This document shows, piece after piece, positions 17,673-27,323 of a stretch of 64,000 nt of DNA; within the stretch, counting starts at the first letter, position 1, and each line of letters starts with the position of its first letter. The DNA lies in NCBI RefSeq assembly GCF_001512295.1, contig NZ_LNUP01000002.1:1056263-1120262 (forward strand), read 5' to 3'. Both the position numbers and the translations under genes were made by a program. The notes under the pieces are model-generated. The model was not told the origin of the DNA. It was given only the letters and a program-made list of their open reading frames with translations, and searched no databases. Source of the stretch: Pseudomonas sp. EpS/L25. Its GTDB lineage: Bacteria; Pseudomonadota; Gammaproteobacteria; Pseudomonadales; Pseudomonadaceae.

Positions 17673-20075
17673 ATGCAGCATTTCACCCTTCGCGCCCTGG
17701 CGCTTTCCGTTTCCCTGGGCGTCATGGCCTCAGCGCAGGCTGCATCAGTGATGCTGTCGCAACCCGCGCAGCCGCTCGCCGATGCCTTGCAAAGCTTCGC
17801 GCGAGCCAGTGGCCTGAAGGTGAACTACGATCCTGCCGCTTTGGTGGGCAAACGTGCGCCGGCACTGTCGGGTTGGCTGGAGCCGGAACTCGCCCTGCAG
17901 CGCCTGCTGGCCGGCAGTGGCCTGGCCGCCTCGGTCACGGGCAACGTCGCCACTGTCGCCCCGGTGGCCAACCGGGCGGCGACGGGGAGCCTGGCCCTCG
18001 ACGCCACCACCATCACCGCCGACGATGGCTCGCTCAGTGGCCGTGCGACCACCGAGGGCACCCATTCCTACACCACCGGGGCCATGAGCACCTCCACCGG
18101 CCTGCCGCTGTCCATCCGCGAGACGCCCCAGTCGGTGAGCGTCATCACCCGGCAGCGCATGGAAGACCAGGGCATGACCGACCTCAATGACGTCGTGCGC
18201 TATGCGCCGGGGGTGACGCTGAACAAGTTCGGTGGCGACCGTCAGGAATTCCTCTCCCGCGGCTTCCGTATCGACAACATCATGTACGACGGCCTGCCCA
18301 CCACGGCCGGGACCTTCACCCTGGACACCCTGTCCTCGGCGGACCTCTCCATCTACGATCGCGTCGAGGTGGTGCGCGGCGCTACCGGCCTGATGACCGG
18401 CGCGGGCGATCCGTCGGCCACCCTGAACCTGGTGCGCAAGCGGCCGACCGCCTTCCCGCAGGTCAGCGTCACCACCAGCGCCGGCAGCTGGGATCGCTAC
18501 CGCACCGAGGTCGACGCCTCCAACAAGCTGAACGAAGCCGGTACCCTGCGCGGCCGAGCCGTTGCGGCCTACGAGGACGGTCACAGCTTCCAGGACGTCC
18601 GCGAGCGCCAACGGCAGACCTTCTACGGCGTGCTCGAAGCCGATCTCTCCGATACCACCACCTGGACCATCGGCGCGTCCAAGCAGCGCGAGGACAAGAC
18701 CTCCGACTGGGGCAGCCTGCCCAGCGGCCCCAACGGCGAAGACCTGCACCTGTCGCGCTCCACCTTCCTGAGCGGCGACTGGGCCTACTGGGATCAGGAC
18801 ACCTACACCCTGTTCTCGGACATCACCCATACCTTCGACAATGGCTGGAAGGCCAAGCTGGCGGCGCAACAGATCTGGGCGAATTCCGATACCTATTCCA
18901 ACTACGTCACCACCCTGCCAAGCAACAACTACGCCTATAACACTGTGGCAGATCTCGGTACTGCTTCCGGTGCCTACCGTACCGATTCCGACCAGCTCAA
19001 CATCGACGCGTCGGTCAGTGGTCCCTTCCAGTTGCTGGGTCGTGAGCACGAGCTGATGGCGGGGGTAAGTCGCCGTCAGGAGAAGTTCTATCAACGTGGC
19101 GGCTACTCCGCGCCAACGCCGATCGACATCTACAACTTTCGGCCAAGCAGCATCCCCAAGCCGGCCAAGGACAGCCTGTCGCCTTACGCCAGCAAGAACA
19201 CCACCACCGAGGAAGCGATTTACGCCGCTGCGCGTCTCAATCCGATCGATCCCCTGCACGTCATCGTCGGCGGCCGCGTCAGCTGGTATGACTTCGACAA
19301 TCTTTATAGCGATGACGATTACAAGGCCACGCGTGAATTCACGCCCTATGCCGGCATCATCTACGACCTGAACGACACCTATTCGGTCTATGCCAGTTAC
19401 ACCGATATCTTCAAGCCCCAAAGCCAGCAGAGCACTGGTAACTCGGTCCTTGCGCCCATGACGGGCAAGAGTTACGAGATCGGTTTGAAAGGCGCCTATT
19501 TCGACGGGACGCTGAATGCCTCCATGGCGCTGTTCGAAACCATTCAGGAGGGCCGTGCCTATGAGCTGTCTCCTCAACCGATCGAGTGTACGCAACAGAG
19601 CCGCACCTGTTACGACACCGCCGGCGAAGTCCGCAGCCGCGGCGTCGATGCGGAGATCTCCGGTCAGCTGGCGCCCAACTGGCAGGCCTCGGCGGCCTAT
19701 ACCCTGGTGCTGAGCCAGTACACCAAGGATGTCACCTACGAAGACCGCCGCTTCGCGCCGGAGCAGCCCAAGCACCTGTTCAAGGCCGCCACCAGCTATC
19801 AGCTGACCGGTAACCTGAGCAACTGGCGCATCGGCGCCGATGTCCTGGCCCAGAGCGAGACCTTCAAGCGGGTAGGTAACGGCGAAGCCAAGCAGGACAG
19901 CTACTCCGTGGTCGGCCTGATGGCGGGCTATCGCTTCAACAAGCATTGGGATGGCCGCGTCAACTTCAACAACATCTTCGACGAGAAGTACTGGCAGGGT
20001 ATTCCTAGTGGCACTGGCACGGGCGTCTACGGCGATCCCCGCAACGTCATGGTCAGCTTGAAGTGGACTCTCTGA
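17673..20075 (+). CDS. TonB-dependent siderophore receptor with STN signalling domain
   Basis: Outer-membrane receptor of 800 residues, FpvA/FhuE/FoxA-like. It has a signal peptide (cleavage near AQA, residue 24), an N-terminal STN domain (about 28-97, LADALQSFARASGLKVNYDP), a plug (about 135-250, RETPQSVSVITRQRMEDQG), then a 22-strand barrel to the C-terminal KWTL. STN domains normally touch an inner-membrane anti-sigma factor that releases a FecI-type sigma factor, but neither gene is adjacent. Likely role: uptake of a ferric siderophore. The ligand cannot be named. GC content is back to the chromosomal level. Confidence 0.9.
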   Translation: MQHFTLRALALSVSLGVMASAQAASVMLSQPAQPLADALQSFARASGLKVNYDPAALVGKRAPALSGWLEPELALQRLLAGSGLAASVTGNVATVAPVANRAATGSLALDATTITADDGSLSGRATTEGTHSYTTGAMSTSTGLPLSIRETPQSVSVITRQRMEDQGMTDLNDVVRYAPGVTLNKFGGDRQEFLSRGFRIDNIMYDGLPTTAGTFTLDTLSSADLSIYDRVEVVRGATGLMTGAGDPSATLNLVRKRPTAFPQVSVTTSAGSWDRYRTEVDASNKLNEAGTLRGRAVAAYEDGHSFQDVRERQRQTFYGVLEADLSDTTTWTIGASKQREDKTSDWGSLPSGPNGEDLHLSRSTFLSGDWAYWDQDTYTLFSDITHTFDNGWKAKLAAQQIWANSDTYSNYVTTLPSNNYAYNTVADLGTASGAYRTDSDQLNIDASVSGPFQLLGREHELMAGVSRRQEKFYQRGGYSAPTPIDIYNFRPSSIPKPAKDSLSPYASKNTTTEEAIYAAARLNPIDPLHVIVGGRVSWYDFDNLYSDDDYKATREFTPYAGIIYDLNDTYSVYASYTDIFKPQSQQSTGNSVLAPMTGKSYEIGLKGAYFDGTLNASMALFETIQEGRAYELSPQPIECTQQSRTCYDTAGEVRSRGVDAEISGQLAPNWQASAAYTLVLSQYTKDVTYEDRRFAPEQPKHLFKAATSYQLTGNLSNWRIGADVLAQSETFKRVGNGEAKQDSYSVVGLMAGYRFNKHWDGRVNFNNIFDEKYWQGIPSGTGTGVYGDPRNVMVSLKWTL

Positions 20076-20167
20076 TCCAGCTACCGGCCTAGCCGACCCT
20101 GGTGTCGCCCTTGTCCGATCCCCCGGACCTGGGCGAAGCTGCGGACTTCTGCGAAGGAGTGCCGCCC

Positions 20168-20668
20168 ATGTCCAGTTCGATCGTCCACTTGGAACGCTAT
20201 GCCGATCGCCATGCCGAGGGCCTCGCTGCCCTCTATGGCGACCCGGCCGTGGCCCGTCAGGTGTTGCAGCTGCCCTATCAGAGCGCCGAACAATGGCGCC
20301 AGCGTCTGAGCGGCGAACGCGAAGGGCGGATAGGACTGGTCGCCTTGCAGCAGGGCCGACTAGTGGGCAGCGCCAGTCTCGAACAGCAGCCACGCATCCG
20401 GCGCCAGCATTGTGGCGCCCTCGGGATGGGGGTCGCCCAGGATTGCCAGGGGCAGGGCATAGGTAGCCAGTTGCTGACCGCGCTGCTCGACCTCGCCGAC
20501 AACTGGATGAATCTGCAGCGAGTGGAGCTGACCGTCTTCAGCGACAACGAGCCGGCCCTGGCGCTGTACCGCAAGTTCGGCTTCGAGAAGGAGGGCCTGC
20601 TGCGCCGCTATGCGTTGCGCGATGGCGTCTTCGTCGATTGCTACAGCATGGCGCGTTTCAAATCCTGA
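20168..20668 (+). CDS. GNAT family N-acetyltransferase
   Basis: Protein of 166 residues with all GNAT landmarks. LGMGVAQDCQGQGIGSQLL (about 87-105) is the acetyl-CoA-binding motif A, and NEPALALYRKFGFEKEG (about 127-143) is motif B. It resembles YhhY-type amino-acid acetyltransferases. The start is the ATG at 20168, eight bases after GGAG; an upstream GTG in the same frame lacks support. It follows the receptor on the same strand after about 90 bases, and I see no functional link. Confidence 0.88.
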   Translation: MSSSIVHLERYADRHAEGLAALYGDPAVARQVLQLPYQSAEQWRQRLSGEREGRIGLVALQQGRLVGSASLEQQPRIRRQHCGALGMGVAQDCQGQGIGSQLLTALLDLADNWMNLQRVELTVFSDNEPALALYRKFGFEKEGLLRRYALRDGVFVDCYSMARFKS

Positions 20669-20679
20669 CAAGGTTATGT

Positions 20680-20725
20680 ATGAGAAAAACTTGAGTTCTA
20701 TACAAGAAACCTGAGTTTGTCTCAT
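20680..20725 (+). promoter_or_regulatory. Interrupted palindrome upstream of the MetE-like gene
   Basis: ATGAGA at 20680 and TCTCAT at 20720 are inverted copies. Inside them AAACTTGAGTT and AAACCTGAGTT form a near-perfect direct repeat of 11 bases spaced by about ten. It lies in the 104-base gap before the MetE-like gene and could be an operator. No known consensus is matched. Confidence 0.35.
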
Positions 20726-20772
20726 GCAGTCGGTGATAGGACAATCGGCATCTCATCAGTTGGAGGTGTGCG

Positions 20773-21849
20773 ATGGTCAGGCTTCATTCCCAGGGTTCCG
20801 CTTGGTTCGAACGCGATGGCGAAGGCGCCTTGGCGACCAGGCCGCATCCCGGTCGCTCCCTGGCTGATCCTGTCGCCGCCGGCCGCCAGCAACGTCAGCG
20901 GGCCTGGCGCGCCCAGCAAGCGGCGGGCATCGAGCTGATCGGCGTCGCTGACGTCGGCTGGGGTGATCGCGTCCTCGCCCATTCCTATCTGGTCGGCCAG
21001 GTGGCCGGGGGCGAAGCGCTCGAAGAGGCTAGCCAGGTTCGTCAGGCCCGGGCGCCCTGGTTCTCAGGCGAGCTGACCTACCGGATTCCGGAATTCAGCC
21101 GTGACCAGGCCTTCGCGCTCGGTTGGGATCAGCTGTTCGTCGAGGTGGCCGAGGCCCGTGCCTTGGGCCTTGCCGTCAAGCCGGCGATCCTGGGGCCGCT
21201 GAGCTACCTATGGCTCGGTCAGGCCCTTGATTCCGCCTTCGACCGGCTGGAGCTGCTCGAACGGCTGCTGCCGGTCTACGGTGAAATCTTCGCCCGTCTG
21301 GCCGCTCAGGGCGTGGAATGGGTCCACATCGACGAACCCCTTCTCAGCCTGGAGCTGCCGCTCGCCTGGCGTACCGCCTTCGAGCGGGCCTACAACCTGC
21401 TGCAGCGCGAGCCGCTCAAGAAGCTCCTGGCCGTGCGTGGGGGTGAACTGAGCGACAACCTGGGACTGGCGACCGGCCTGCCGGTCGAGGGCCTGCACGT
21501 CGACTGGCCCACGACGGTCCAGGCCCAGCAAGGTCTCCTCGACCGCCTGCCGGCCTACAAGACACTGTCCCTTGGCCTGATCGAGCAGCACGACGCGGAC
21601 ACCCGCGCCGGGGAACGCCGGTTGCAGTTCGCCCGCCAGGCAGGCGAGCGTCTCAAGGAGCGCCTGTGGCTGGCACCCGACCAGGCGTGGTCGACGACGG
21701 CGGAAGCGGCATTCGGAGAGCTGGTCCGGGCTGCCCGCACAGCTGCCGAAGCCAAGCCGGCAGTGGCGGGCAACGAGGACAGAAGCTGGTCAGCGATAGA
21801 GGCGGCCCTGGCGAAACTGGGCGCCCAGGCCGGACTCGCCTCTCACTGA
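20773..21849 (+). CDS. MetE N-terminal-domain-like protein lacking the catalytic domain
   Basis: Protein of 358 residues resembling only the N-terminal barrel of cobalamin-independent methionine synthase. IELIGVADVGWGDRVLAHSY, the region LGPLSYLWLG, VEWVHIDEPLLSLEL and LHVDWP with YKTLSLGLI appear in family order. The C-terminal barrel with the zinc and homocysteine site (normally another 400 residues) is absent, and the next gene is unrelated. The first 35 residues do not match the usual LGFPRIG...RELK start, while a neighbouring frame reads GFIPRVPLGS there, hinting at old compensating frameshifts. GGAGG at 20762-20766 supports the start. Not expected to make methionine; role unknown. Confidence 0.65.
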   Translation: MVRLHSQGSAWFERDGEGALATRPHPGRSLADPVAAGRQQRQRAWRAQQAAGIELIGVADVGWGDRVLAHSYLVGQVAGGEALEEASQVRQARAPWFSGELTYRIPEFSRDQAFALGWDQLFVEVAEARALGLAVKPAILGPLSYLWLGQALDSAFDRLELLERLLPVYGEIFARLAAQGVEWVHIDEPLLSLELPLAWRTAFERAYNLLQREPLKKLLAVRGGELSDNLGLATGLPVEGLHVDWPTTVQAQQGLLDRLPAYKTLSLGLIEQHDADTRAGERRLQFARQAGERLKERLWLAPDQAWSTTAEAAFGELVRAARTAAEAKPAVAGNEDRSWSAIEAALAKLGAQAGLASH

Positions 21850-21863
21850 GGACGGCGAGCTCG

Positions 21864-22493
21864 CTAGCGGTGGGCCGTCAGCAGCAGCCCACCCGCGCTG
21901 GCGAAGAAAGCCCCGGTGGCCTGGTTGAGGCGACGGACGCCGCGGGGGCCGCGGATGAAGCGGCGGATCTGCCGCCCGAACAGCCCATAGACGAAAGCTG
22001 CGACCAGCTCCGCGAACAGATGGGTTCCACCCAGGTAGACGAACTGTTGGGTGGTGGGTTGGTTGGGATCGATGAACTGCGGAAAGACCGCGGCGAACAG
22101 CAGGATCGCCTTGGGATTGCTGATGCCGATGAGGAATTCCTGGAGCATCAGCCGGTGCAGCGGGCGCGGCTGCGCAGTGCCCGTCTCGTCCAGGTCCAGG
22201 CCGTCGAAGGCCCGGCTGCGCCAGCTCTTCACGCCCAGGTAGAGCAGATAGAGCGCGCCGATCCACTTGATCACCGTGAAGGCCATCTCCGAGGCCAGCA
22301 GCATGGCGCCCAGCCCCACCGCCGAGATCACCAGGAACACCACGAAGGCCACGTCGCGCCCGAGGGCCGCCAGCCCCGCGGTGACGGCGCCATGGCGGAT
22401 GCCGTTGCTCAGCGAGCAGAAATTGTTCGGGCCGGGCGTCAGGGCGATGAGCAGGGCGACCGGAAAGAACAGCAGGGCATCGACGAGGTTCAT
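21864..22493 (-). CDS. LysE/RhtB family amino-acid exporter
   Basis: Inner-membrane protein of about 209 residues with the LysE-family start LIALTPGPNNFCSLSNGIRHG and six predicted membrane helices. It contains the conserved LIGISNPKAILLFAAVFPQF in the middle. Members export amino acids or homoserine lactones. The start is placed at the ATG giving MNLVDALLF; an ATG seven codons earlier is possible. It converges on the MetE-like gene with a 14-base gap. Substrate unknown. Confidence 0.9.
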   Translation of the reverse strand: MNLVDALLFFPVALLIALTPGPNNFCSLSNGIRHGAVTAGLAALGRDVAFVVFLVISAVGLGAMLLASEMAFTVIKWIGALYLLYLGVKSWRSRAFDGLDLDETGTAQPRPLHRLMLQEFLIGISNPKAILLFAAVFPQFIDPNQPTTQQFVYLGGTHLFAELVAAFVYGLFGRQIRRFIRGPRGVRRLNQATGAFFASAGGLLLTAHR

Positions 22494-22541
22494 GGCGGTC
22501 GCCTGGTGCGCCATGCAGGCGCGGAAGATGAGGATGGTGCG

Positions 22542-23360
22542 CTATTTAAACCGCCTTTCCACGCCTTTCTCCACCAGAATCTTCGCCGAGATTTCCTCCA
22601 CGGAAAAATGCGTGGTGTTGATGAAGGGGATGTTCTCGCGGCGGAACAGACTCTCCACCTCACGCAGTTCGAACTCGCACTGGGCGAAGCTCGCATAGCG
22701 ACTGTTCGGCCGGCGTTCGTGACGGATCGCGGCCAGACGCTCGGCGTCGATGGTCAGGCCGAACAGCTTGTCGCGATAGGTCTTGAGCGAGGCGGGCAGT
22801 TGCAGGCGCTCCATGTCCTCTTCGGTCAGCGGATAGTTGGCCGCACGGATGCCGTATTGCAGTGCCATGTAGAGACAGGTCGGCGTCTTGCCGCAGCGCG
22901 AGACCCCCACCAGGATGAGATCGGCCTGCGCATAGTGGGTAGTGCGGGCGCCGTCGTCGTTTTCGAGTGCGAAGTTGACGGCCTCGATGCGCTCCATGTA
23001 GTGGCTGTTGTGCATGATCGAATGTGACTTCCCTACCGAATACGAAGATTCGGCGGAAAGTTCCCGTTCGAGCGGGGATAAAAAGGTCGAGAAGATGTCG
23101 ATCATGAACCCGTTCGACTGGTCCAGGATGGCCCGGATGTCACGGTTGACGATGGTATCGAAGATGATGGGCCGCGCGCCGTCCTGCACGGCCGCGGCAT
23201 TGATCTGCTGTACCATGGCCCTGGCCTTGTCCAGCGTATCCACGTAGGGGCGCGTGACCTTCCTGAAGGTGATGTCCCCGAACTGGGCCAGGAGGCTCTG
23301 CCCGAGGGTTTCGGCGGTGATGCCGGTACCGTCGGAGATGAAGAAGGCGGTTCGTTGCAT
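22542..23360 (-). CDS. ppsR: PEP synthetase regulatory protein (PSRP)
   Basis: Bifunctional kinase/pyrophosphorylase of the DUF299 family, 272 residues, the normal length. It starts [20 protein letters not shown] and has the P-loop [15 protein letters not shown] at about 148-162. It inactivates PEP synthase by ADP-dependent phosphorylation and reactivates it by phosphorolysis. It is divergent from ppsA, its target, across a 127-base region that must hold both promoters; I could not single out either one. A much longer frame upstream is spurious. Confidence 0.95.
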   Translation of the reverse strand: MQRTAFFISDGTGITAETLGQSLLAQFGDITFRKVTRPYVDTLDKARAMVQQINAAAVQDGARPIIFDTIVNRDIRAILDQSNGFMIDIFSTFLSPLERELSAESSYSVGKSHSIMHNSHYMERIEAVNFALENDDGARTTHYAQADLILVGVSRCGKTPTCLYMALQYGIRAANYPLTEEDMERLQLPASLKTYRDKLFGLTIDAERLAAIRHERRPNSRYASFAQCEFELREVESLFRRENIPFINTTHFSVEEISAKILVEKGVERRFK

Positions 23361-23487
23361 GGGATGGACGTCCAGGTGGCGTGCAGGGCAGGGATCGCTG
23401 CACTGTAACCTACCGCCGTCCACTGTCCATGGGACGAGCGCCGAGGCGTACTGCTTTCCCACAAAGACACAAGATGGAGAGAAGACC

Positions 23488-25857
23488 TTGGACGAGTATG
23501 TGATTTCACTGGAGCAGCTCGGCGTGCATGACGTCGAGCGTGTGGGCGGCAAGAACGCATCCCTCGGCGAGATGATCGCCAACCTGGCCGGCGCGGGCGT
23601 CTCCGTTCCGGGTGGGTTCGCCACCACGGCCCAGGCCTACCGCGATTTCCTCGAGCAGAGCGGCTTGAATGATCGCATCCACGCCGCGCTCGACGCCCTC
23701 GATGTCGACGACGTCGTCGCCCTGGCCAAGACCGGCGCCCAGATCCGCCAGTGGGTGATGGACGCCCCCTTCCCGGAGCGTTTGGATAGCGAGATCCGCA
23801 AGGCCTTCGCCGAGATCTCCGCCGGCAACCCCAACCTGGCCGTTGCCGTGCGCTCCTCGGCCACCGCCGAGGACCTGCCGGATGCCTCCTTCGCCGGCCA
23901 GCAGGAAACCTTCCTCAATATCCGCGGCGTCGACAACGTCATTCGCGCGGCCAAGGAAGTCTTCGCCTCCCTCTTCAATGATCGCGCCATCGCCTACCGC
24001 GTCCACCAGGGCTTCGATCACAAGCTGGTCGCCCTGTCCGCCGGTGTGCAGCGCATGGTGCGTTCGGAAACCGGCGCCGCCGGCGTGCTCTTCACCCTGG
24101 ATACCGAATCCGGCTTCCGCGATGCGGTCTTCGTCACCGCCGCCTATGGCCTGGGCGAGACCGTGGTGCAGGGCGCGGTGAACCCGGACGAATTCTATGT
24201 CCACAAGCCCACCCTGGAAGCCGGTCGCCCGGCCATCCTCAGACGCAACCTGGGCAGCAAGGCGATCAAGATGGTCTACGGCGAAGAGGCCAAGGCTGGT
24301 CGCTCCGTCCGTACCGTCGACGTCGAGCCCGCGGACCGTGCTCGCTTCTCCATCACCGACGCCGAGGTCACCGAGCTGGCCAAGCAGGCGCTGATCATCG
24401 AACGCCACTACGGCCGCCCCATGGACATCGAGTGGGCCAAGGACGGCGACGACGGCAAGCTCTACATCGTCCAGGCCCGCCCCGAGACCGTGAAGAGCCG
24501 CGCCAGCGCCACCGTCATGGAGCGTTACCTGCTCAAGGACAAGGGGCAGGTGCTGGTGGAGGGCCGGGCCATTGGCCAGCGCATCGGTGCCGGCAAGGTC
24601 AAGATCATCCGCGACGTCAGCGAGATGGACCGCGTCCAGCCCGGCGACGTCCTGGTCTCCGACATGACCGATCCCGACTGGGAGCCGGTGATGAAGCGCG
24701 CCAGTGCCATCGTCACCAACCGGGGCGGCCGGACCTGTCACGCCGCCATCATCGCCCGCGAGCTGGGCATCCCGGCGGTGGTCGGTTGCGGTAACGCCAC
24801 CAGCCTGCTCAAGGACGGCCAGACCGTCACCGTCTCCTGCGCCGAGGGTGACACCGGCCTGATCTACGAAGGCGAACTGGATTTCGACATCCGCAAGAGT
24901 TCGGTCGATGCCATGCCGGAGCTGCCGTTCAAGATCATGATGAACGTCGGCAACCCGGACCGCGCCTTCGACTTCGCTCAGCTGCCCAATGCTGGCGTGG
25001 GCCTGGCCCGCCTCGAATTCATCATCAACCGTATGATCGGCGTCCACCCCAAGGCGCTGCTCAACTACGACAGCCTGCCCTTCGAGGTGAAGGAAAGCGT
25101 CGACAAACGCATCGCCGGCTACTCGGATCCGGTCGGCTTCTATGTCGAGAAGCTGGTGGAAGGGGTGTCCACCCTGGCCGCCGCCTTCTGGCCGAAGAAG
25201 GTCATCGTGCGCCTGTCGGACTTCAAGTCCAACGAGTACGCCAACCTCATCGGCGGCAAGCTCTACGAGCCCGAGGAAGAGAACCCCATGCTGGGCTTCC
25301 GCGGCGCCTCCCGCTATATCAGCGAGAACTTCCGCGACTGCTTCGAGCTGGAATGCCGCGCCATGAAGAAGGTGCGCGAGGAGATGGGCCTGACCAACGT
25401 CGAACTCATGGTGCCTTTCGTCCGTACCCTGGACGAGGCGGCGCGGGTGGTCGAACTGCTCGGCGAGAACGGCCTCAAGCGCGGCGAGAACGACCTGCGC
25501 ATCATCATGATGTGCGAGCTGCCTTCCAACGCCCTGCTGGCGGATGAGTTCCTCGAGCACTTCGACGGCTTCTCCATCGGCTCCAACGACCTGACCCAGC
25601 TCACCCTGGGCCTGGACCGCGACTCCGGCATCATCGCCCACCTGTTCGACGAGCGTAATCCGGCGGTCAAGAAGCTGCTGGCCAATGCCATTGCCGCCTG
25701 CAACCGGGCCGGCAAGTACATCGGCATCTGCGGTCAAGGCCCTTCGGATCACCCCGACCTGGCCAAGTGGCTGATGGAGCAGGGCATCGAGAGCGTCTCG
25801 CTGAACCCCGACTCCGTGCTCGACACCTGGTTCTTCCTGGCTGAAGGCAACGCCTGA
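23488..25857 (+). CDS. ppsA: Phosphoenolpyruvate synthase
   Basis: Makes PEP from pyruvate and ATP for gluconeogenesis; 789 residues. Order of domains: N-terminal ATP-binding domain ([30 protein letters not shown]), the mobile phosphohistidine domain with [14 protein letters not shown] near residue 420, and the C-terminal PEP/pyruvate barrel ([32 protein letters not shown]). The start is a TTG eight bases after GGAG, which gives the usual [13 protein letters not shown]-terminus. A far longer upstream frame would run through the promoter region and is rejected. Confidence 0.97.
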   Translation: MDEYVISLEQLGVHDVERVGGKNASLGEMIANLAGAGVSVPGGFATTAQAYRDFLEQSGLNDRIHAALDALDVDDVVALAKTGAQIRQWVMDAPFPERLDSEIRKAFAEISAGNPNLAVAVRSSATAEDLPDASFAGQQETFLNIRGVDNVIRAAKEVFASLFNDRAIAYRVHQGFDHKLVALSAGVQRMVRSETGAAGVLFTLDTESGFRDAVFVTAAYGLGETVVQGAVNPDEFYVHKPTLEAGRPAILRRNLGSKAIKMVYGEEAKAGRSVRTVDVEPADRARFSITDAEVTELAKQALIIERHYGRPMDIEWAKDGDDGKLYIVQARPETVKSRASATVMERYLLKDKGQVLVEGRAIGQRIGAGKVKIIRDVSEMDRVQPGDVLVSDMTDPDWEPVMKRASAIVTNRGGRTCHAAIIARELGIPAVVGCGNATSLLKDGQTVTVSCAEGDTGLIYEGELDFDIRKSSVDAMPELPFKIMMNVGNPDRAFDFAQLPNAGVGLARLEFIINRMIGVHPKALLNYDSLPFEVKESVDKRIAGYSDPVGFYVEKLVEGVSTLAAAFWPKKVIVRLSDFKSNEYANLIGGKLYEPEEENPMLGFRGASRYISENFRDCFELECRAMKKVREEMGLTNVELMVPFVRTLDEAARVVELLGENGLKRGENDLRIIMMCELPSNALLADEFLEHFDGFSIGSNDLTQLTLGLDRDSGIIAHLFDERNPAVKKLLANAIAACNRAGKYIGICGQGPSDHPDLAKWLMEQGIESVSLNPDSVLDTWFFLAEGNA

Positions 25858-25864
25858 TCCCCAA

Positions 25865-25900
25865 GGCCACCCCGCCGGCCAAGCGCGGGGTGGCCCTTTC
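25865..25900 (+). terminator. Terminator of ppsA
   Basis: GGCCACCCCGC (25865-25875) and GCGGGGTGGCC (25885-25895) form a perfect 11-bp stem around nine bases, followed by only a short CTTTC tract. Confidence 0.75.
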
Positions 25901-26007
25901 CCGGGATCAAGCCATTCATTTCCCCCGAACGCGGCCGCTGCACTCGCCGGGCCGCCTTCGCCGGATCGCCTGACCGGAACGGTCGCGATCCCTGCAAGAG
26001 ACGCTAG

Positions 26008-27009
26008 ATGCAGCAGTACGACAGCGATGTGGAACAGGGCCTGATCTACGGCTACCTCCTCGATGGCCGTGGCGGCGGTCGCCGCCTGAGCCGGCGCGAA
26101 CTGGCCGACGTCGAACCCTCGCCCAATGAAGTCTTGTGGCTGCACTGGGACCGCAGCGTCCCCGAGGCCCAGGCCTGGCTGCGCCAGTCCAGTGGTCTGA
26201 GCGAATTCGCCTGCGACCTGCTGCTCGAGGAGGCGACCCGTCCACGCCTGGTGAACCAGCCCGACGACAGCCTGCTGCTGTTCCTGCGCGGGGTGAACCT
26301 CAACCCCGGTGCCGTCCCCGAAGACATGGTCTCGCTGCGGGTGTTCGTCGACAGACGCCGGGTGATCTCCCTGCGCATGAGACCCATGAAGGCCGCTGCC
26401 GAAGTCCAGGAAGACCTGGAGGCGGGCATCGGCGCCCAGAGCGCCGAAGACCTGGTGCTCTACCTCGCCAGCTACATGACCAGTCGGGTCGACGATCTGG
26501 TCCGTGGTCTCTCCGATCAACTCGATGGCCTCGAAGAGCAGGTCGATCAGGACGAGAGCAGCCTGCCCGATCACGCCCAGGTGCTGACCCTCAGGCGCCG
26601 CGCGACCGGACTGCGGCGCTACCTCGCCCCGCAACGCGACATCTATGCCGATCTCGCCCGCGGCAAGCCCGCCTGGTTCGTCGAGGCGGCCAGCCAAGGC
26701 TACTGGAGCGAACTGCACAACAGCCTGGTGCGCAACCTGGAAGAGCTCGAGGTCATGCGCGAGCGGGTCGCGCTGCTGCAGGACGCCGAACAGCGGGCGA
26801 CCACCGAAAGAACCAATCGCACCCTCTATCTGCTCGCCATCATCACCGGCTTCTTCCTGCCCATCAGCTTCATCACCGGTCTGCTGGGGATGAACATGGG
26901 CGGCATGCCGGGTTCGTCCTCGGCCTTCGGCTTCGTGGCCGCCTGCCTGGTGATCGGCGCGGTGGCGGTCTTCCAGGTCTGGCTGTTCCGGCGGCTACGT
27001 TGGCTGTGA
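26008..27009 (+). CDS. cmaX: CorA/ZntB-family divalent metal transporter CmaX
   Basis: Membrane transporter of 333 residues. A long cytoplasmic N-terminal funnel domain is followed by two C-terminal membrane helices (about 270-292 and 303-325) joined by the family loop GMNMGGMPG. It looks like the ZntB subgroup. In P. aeruginosa this is cmaX, first of the cmaX-crfX-cmpX genes upstream of sigX-oprF, and the same order is kept here. Which metal it moves is not known from sequence. Confidence 0.88.
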   Translation: MQQYDSDVEQGLIYGYLLDGRGGGRRLSRRELADVEPSPNEVLWLHWDRSVPEAQAWLRQSSGLSEFACDLLLEEATRPRLVNQPDDSLLLFLRGVNLNPGAVPEDMVSLRVFVDRRRVISLRMRPMKAAAEVQEDLEAGIGAQSAEDLVLYLASYMTSRVDDLVRGLSDQLDGLEEQVDQDESSLPDHAQVLTLRRRATGLRRYLAPQRDIYADLARGKPAWFVEAASQGYWSELHNSLVRNLEELEVMRERVALLQDAEQRATTERTNRTLYLLAIITGFFLPISFITGLLGMNMGGMPGSSSAFGFVAACLVIGAVAVFQVWLFRRLRWL

Positions 27010-27057
27010 CCCGCTTCCACCTCGTTGCGTCAAGAGAACACGACCAGCGAGGTGCCT

Positions 27058-27318
27058 ATGCACGATCCCTTCGAAGCGTCCCTCAAGGCGCTCCTCAATA
27101 CCCCGGCGCAAGCCCAGGACGAGGAGGGCGATGACCAGGCCAGATTGCACCGGGTGCTCAAGACCGCCAACCGCCAGGTCGGTGCCGGCGCGCTCTTCGA
27201 CCTGATCGGCCGCCACTGGATGTCGGCGCTGCTGATGGCGCTGGGCAACGGCGCCCCTCATCTGAAGCCGCGGTCCCGTCGTACCGGGCGGACCGATCCT
27301 TCTTCGCGGAGATCCTGA
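27058..27318 (+). CDS. crfX: Small conserved protein CrfX
   Basis: Protein of 86 residues beginning MHDPFEASLKALLNTP, with the conserved block RLHRVLKTANRQVGAGALF and a single hydrophobic stretch (WMSALLMALGNG). It is named from its position between cmaX and cmpX and from that block, as in other Pseudomonas. The molecular function is unknown. A GAGGTG site precedes the ATG. The C-terminal 20 residues are basic and poorly conserved. Confidence 0.85.
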   Translation: MHDPFEASLKALLNTPAQAQDEEGDDQARLHRVLKTANRQVGAGALFDLIGRHWMSALLMALGNGAPHLKPRSRRTGRTDPSSRRS

Positions 27319-27323
27319 AGTAG

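Noticed and set aside
17745-20393. Very long antisense open frame (882 codons) across the TonB receptor, and similar ones of 1070 codons (23506-26718) and 822 codons (35470-37938)
   Set aside because: They lie opposite well-identified genes in GC-rich DNA where stop codons are rare. They are low in complexity and have no recognisable motifs.
23254-23487. N-terminal extension of ppsA by 78 codons in the same frame
   Set aside because: It would run through the divergent ppsR start and promoter region. The TTG at 23488 gives the usual PpsA start with a suitable ribosome-binding site.
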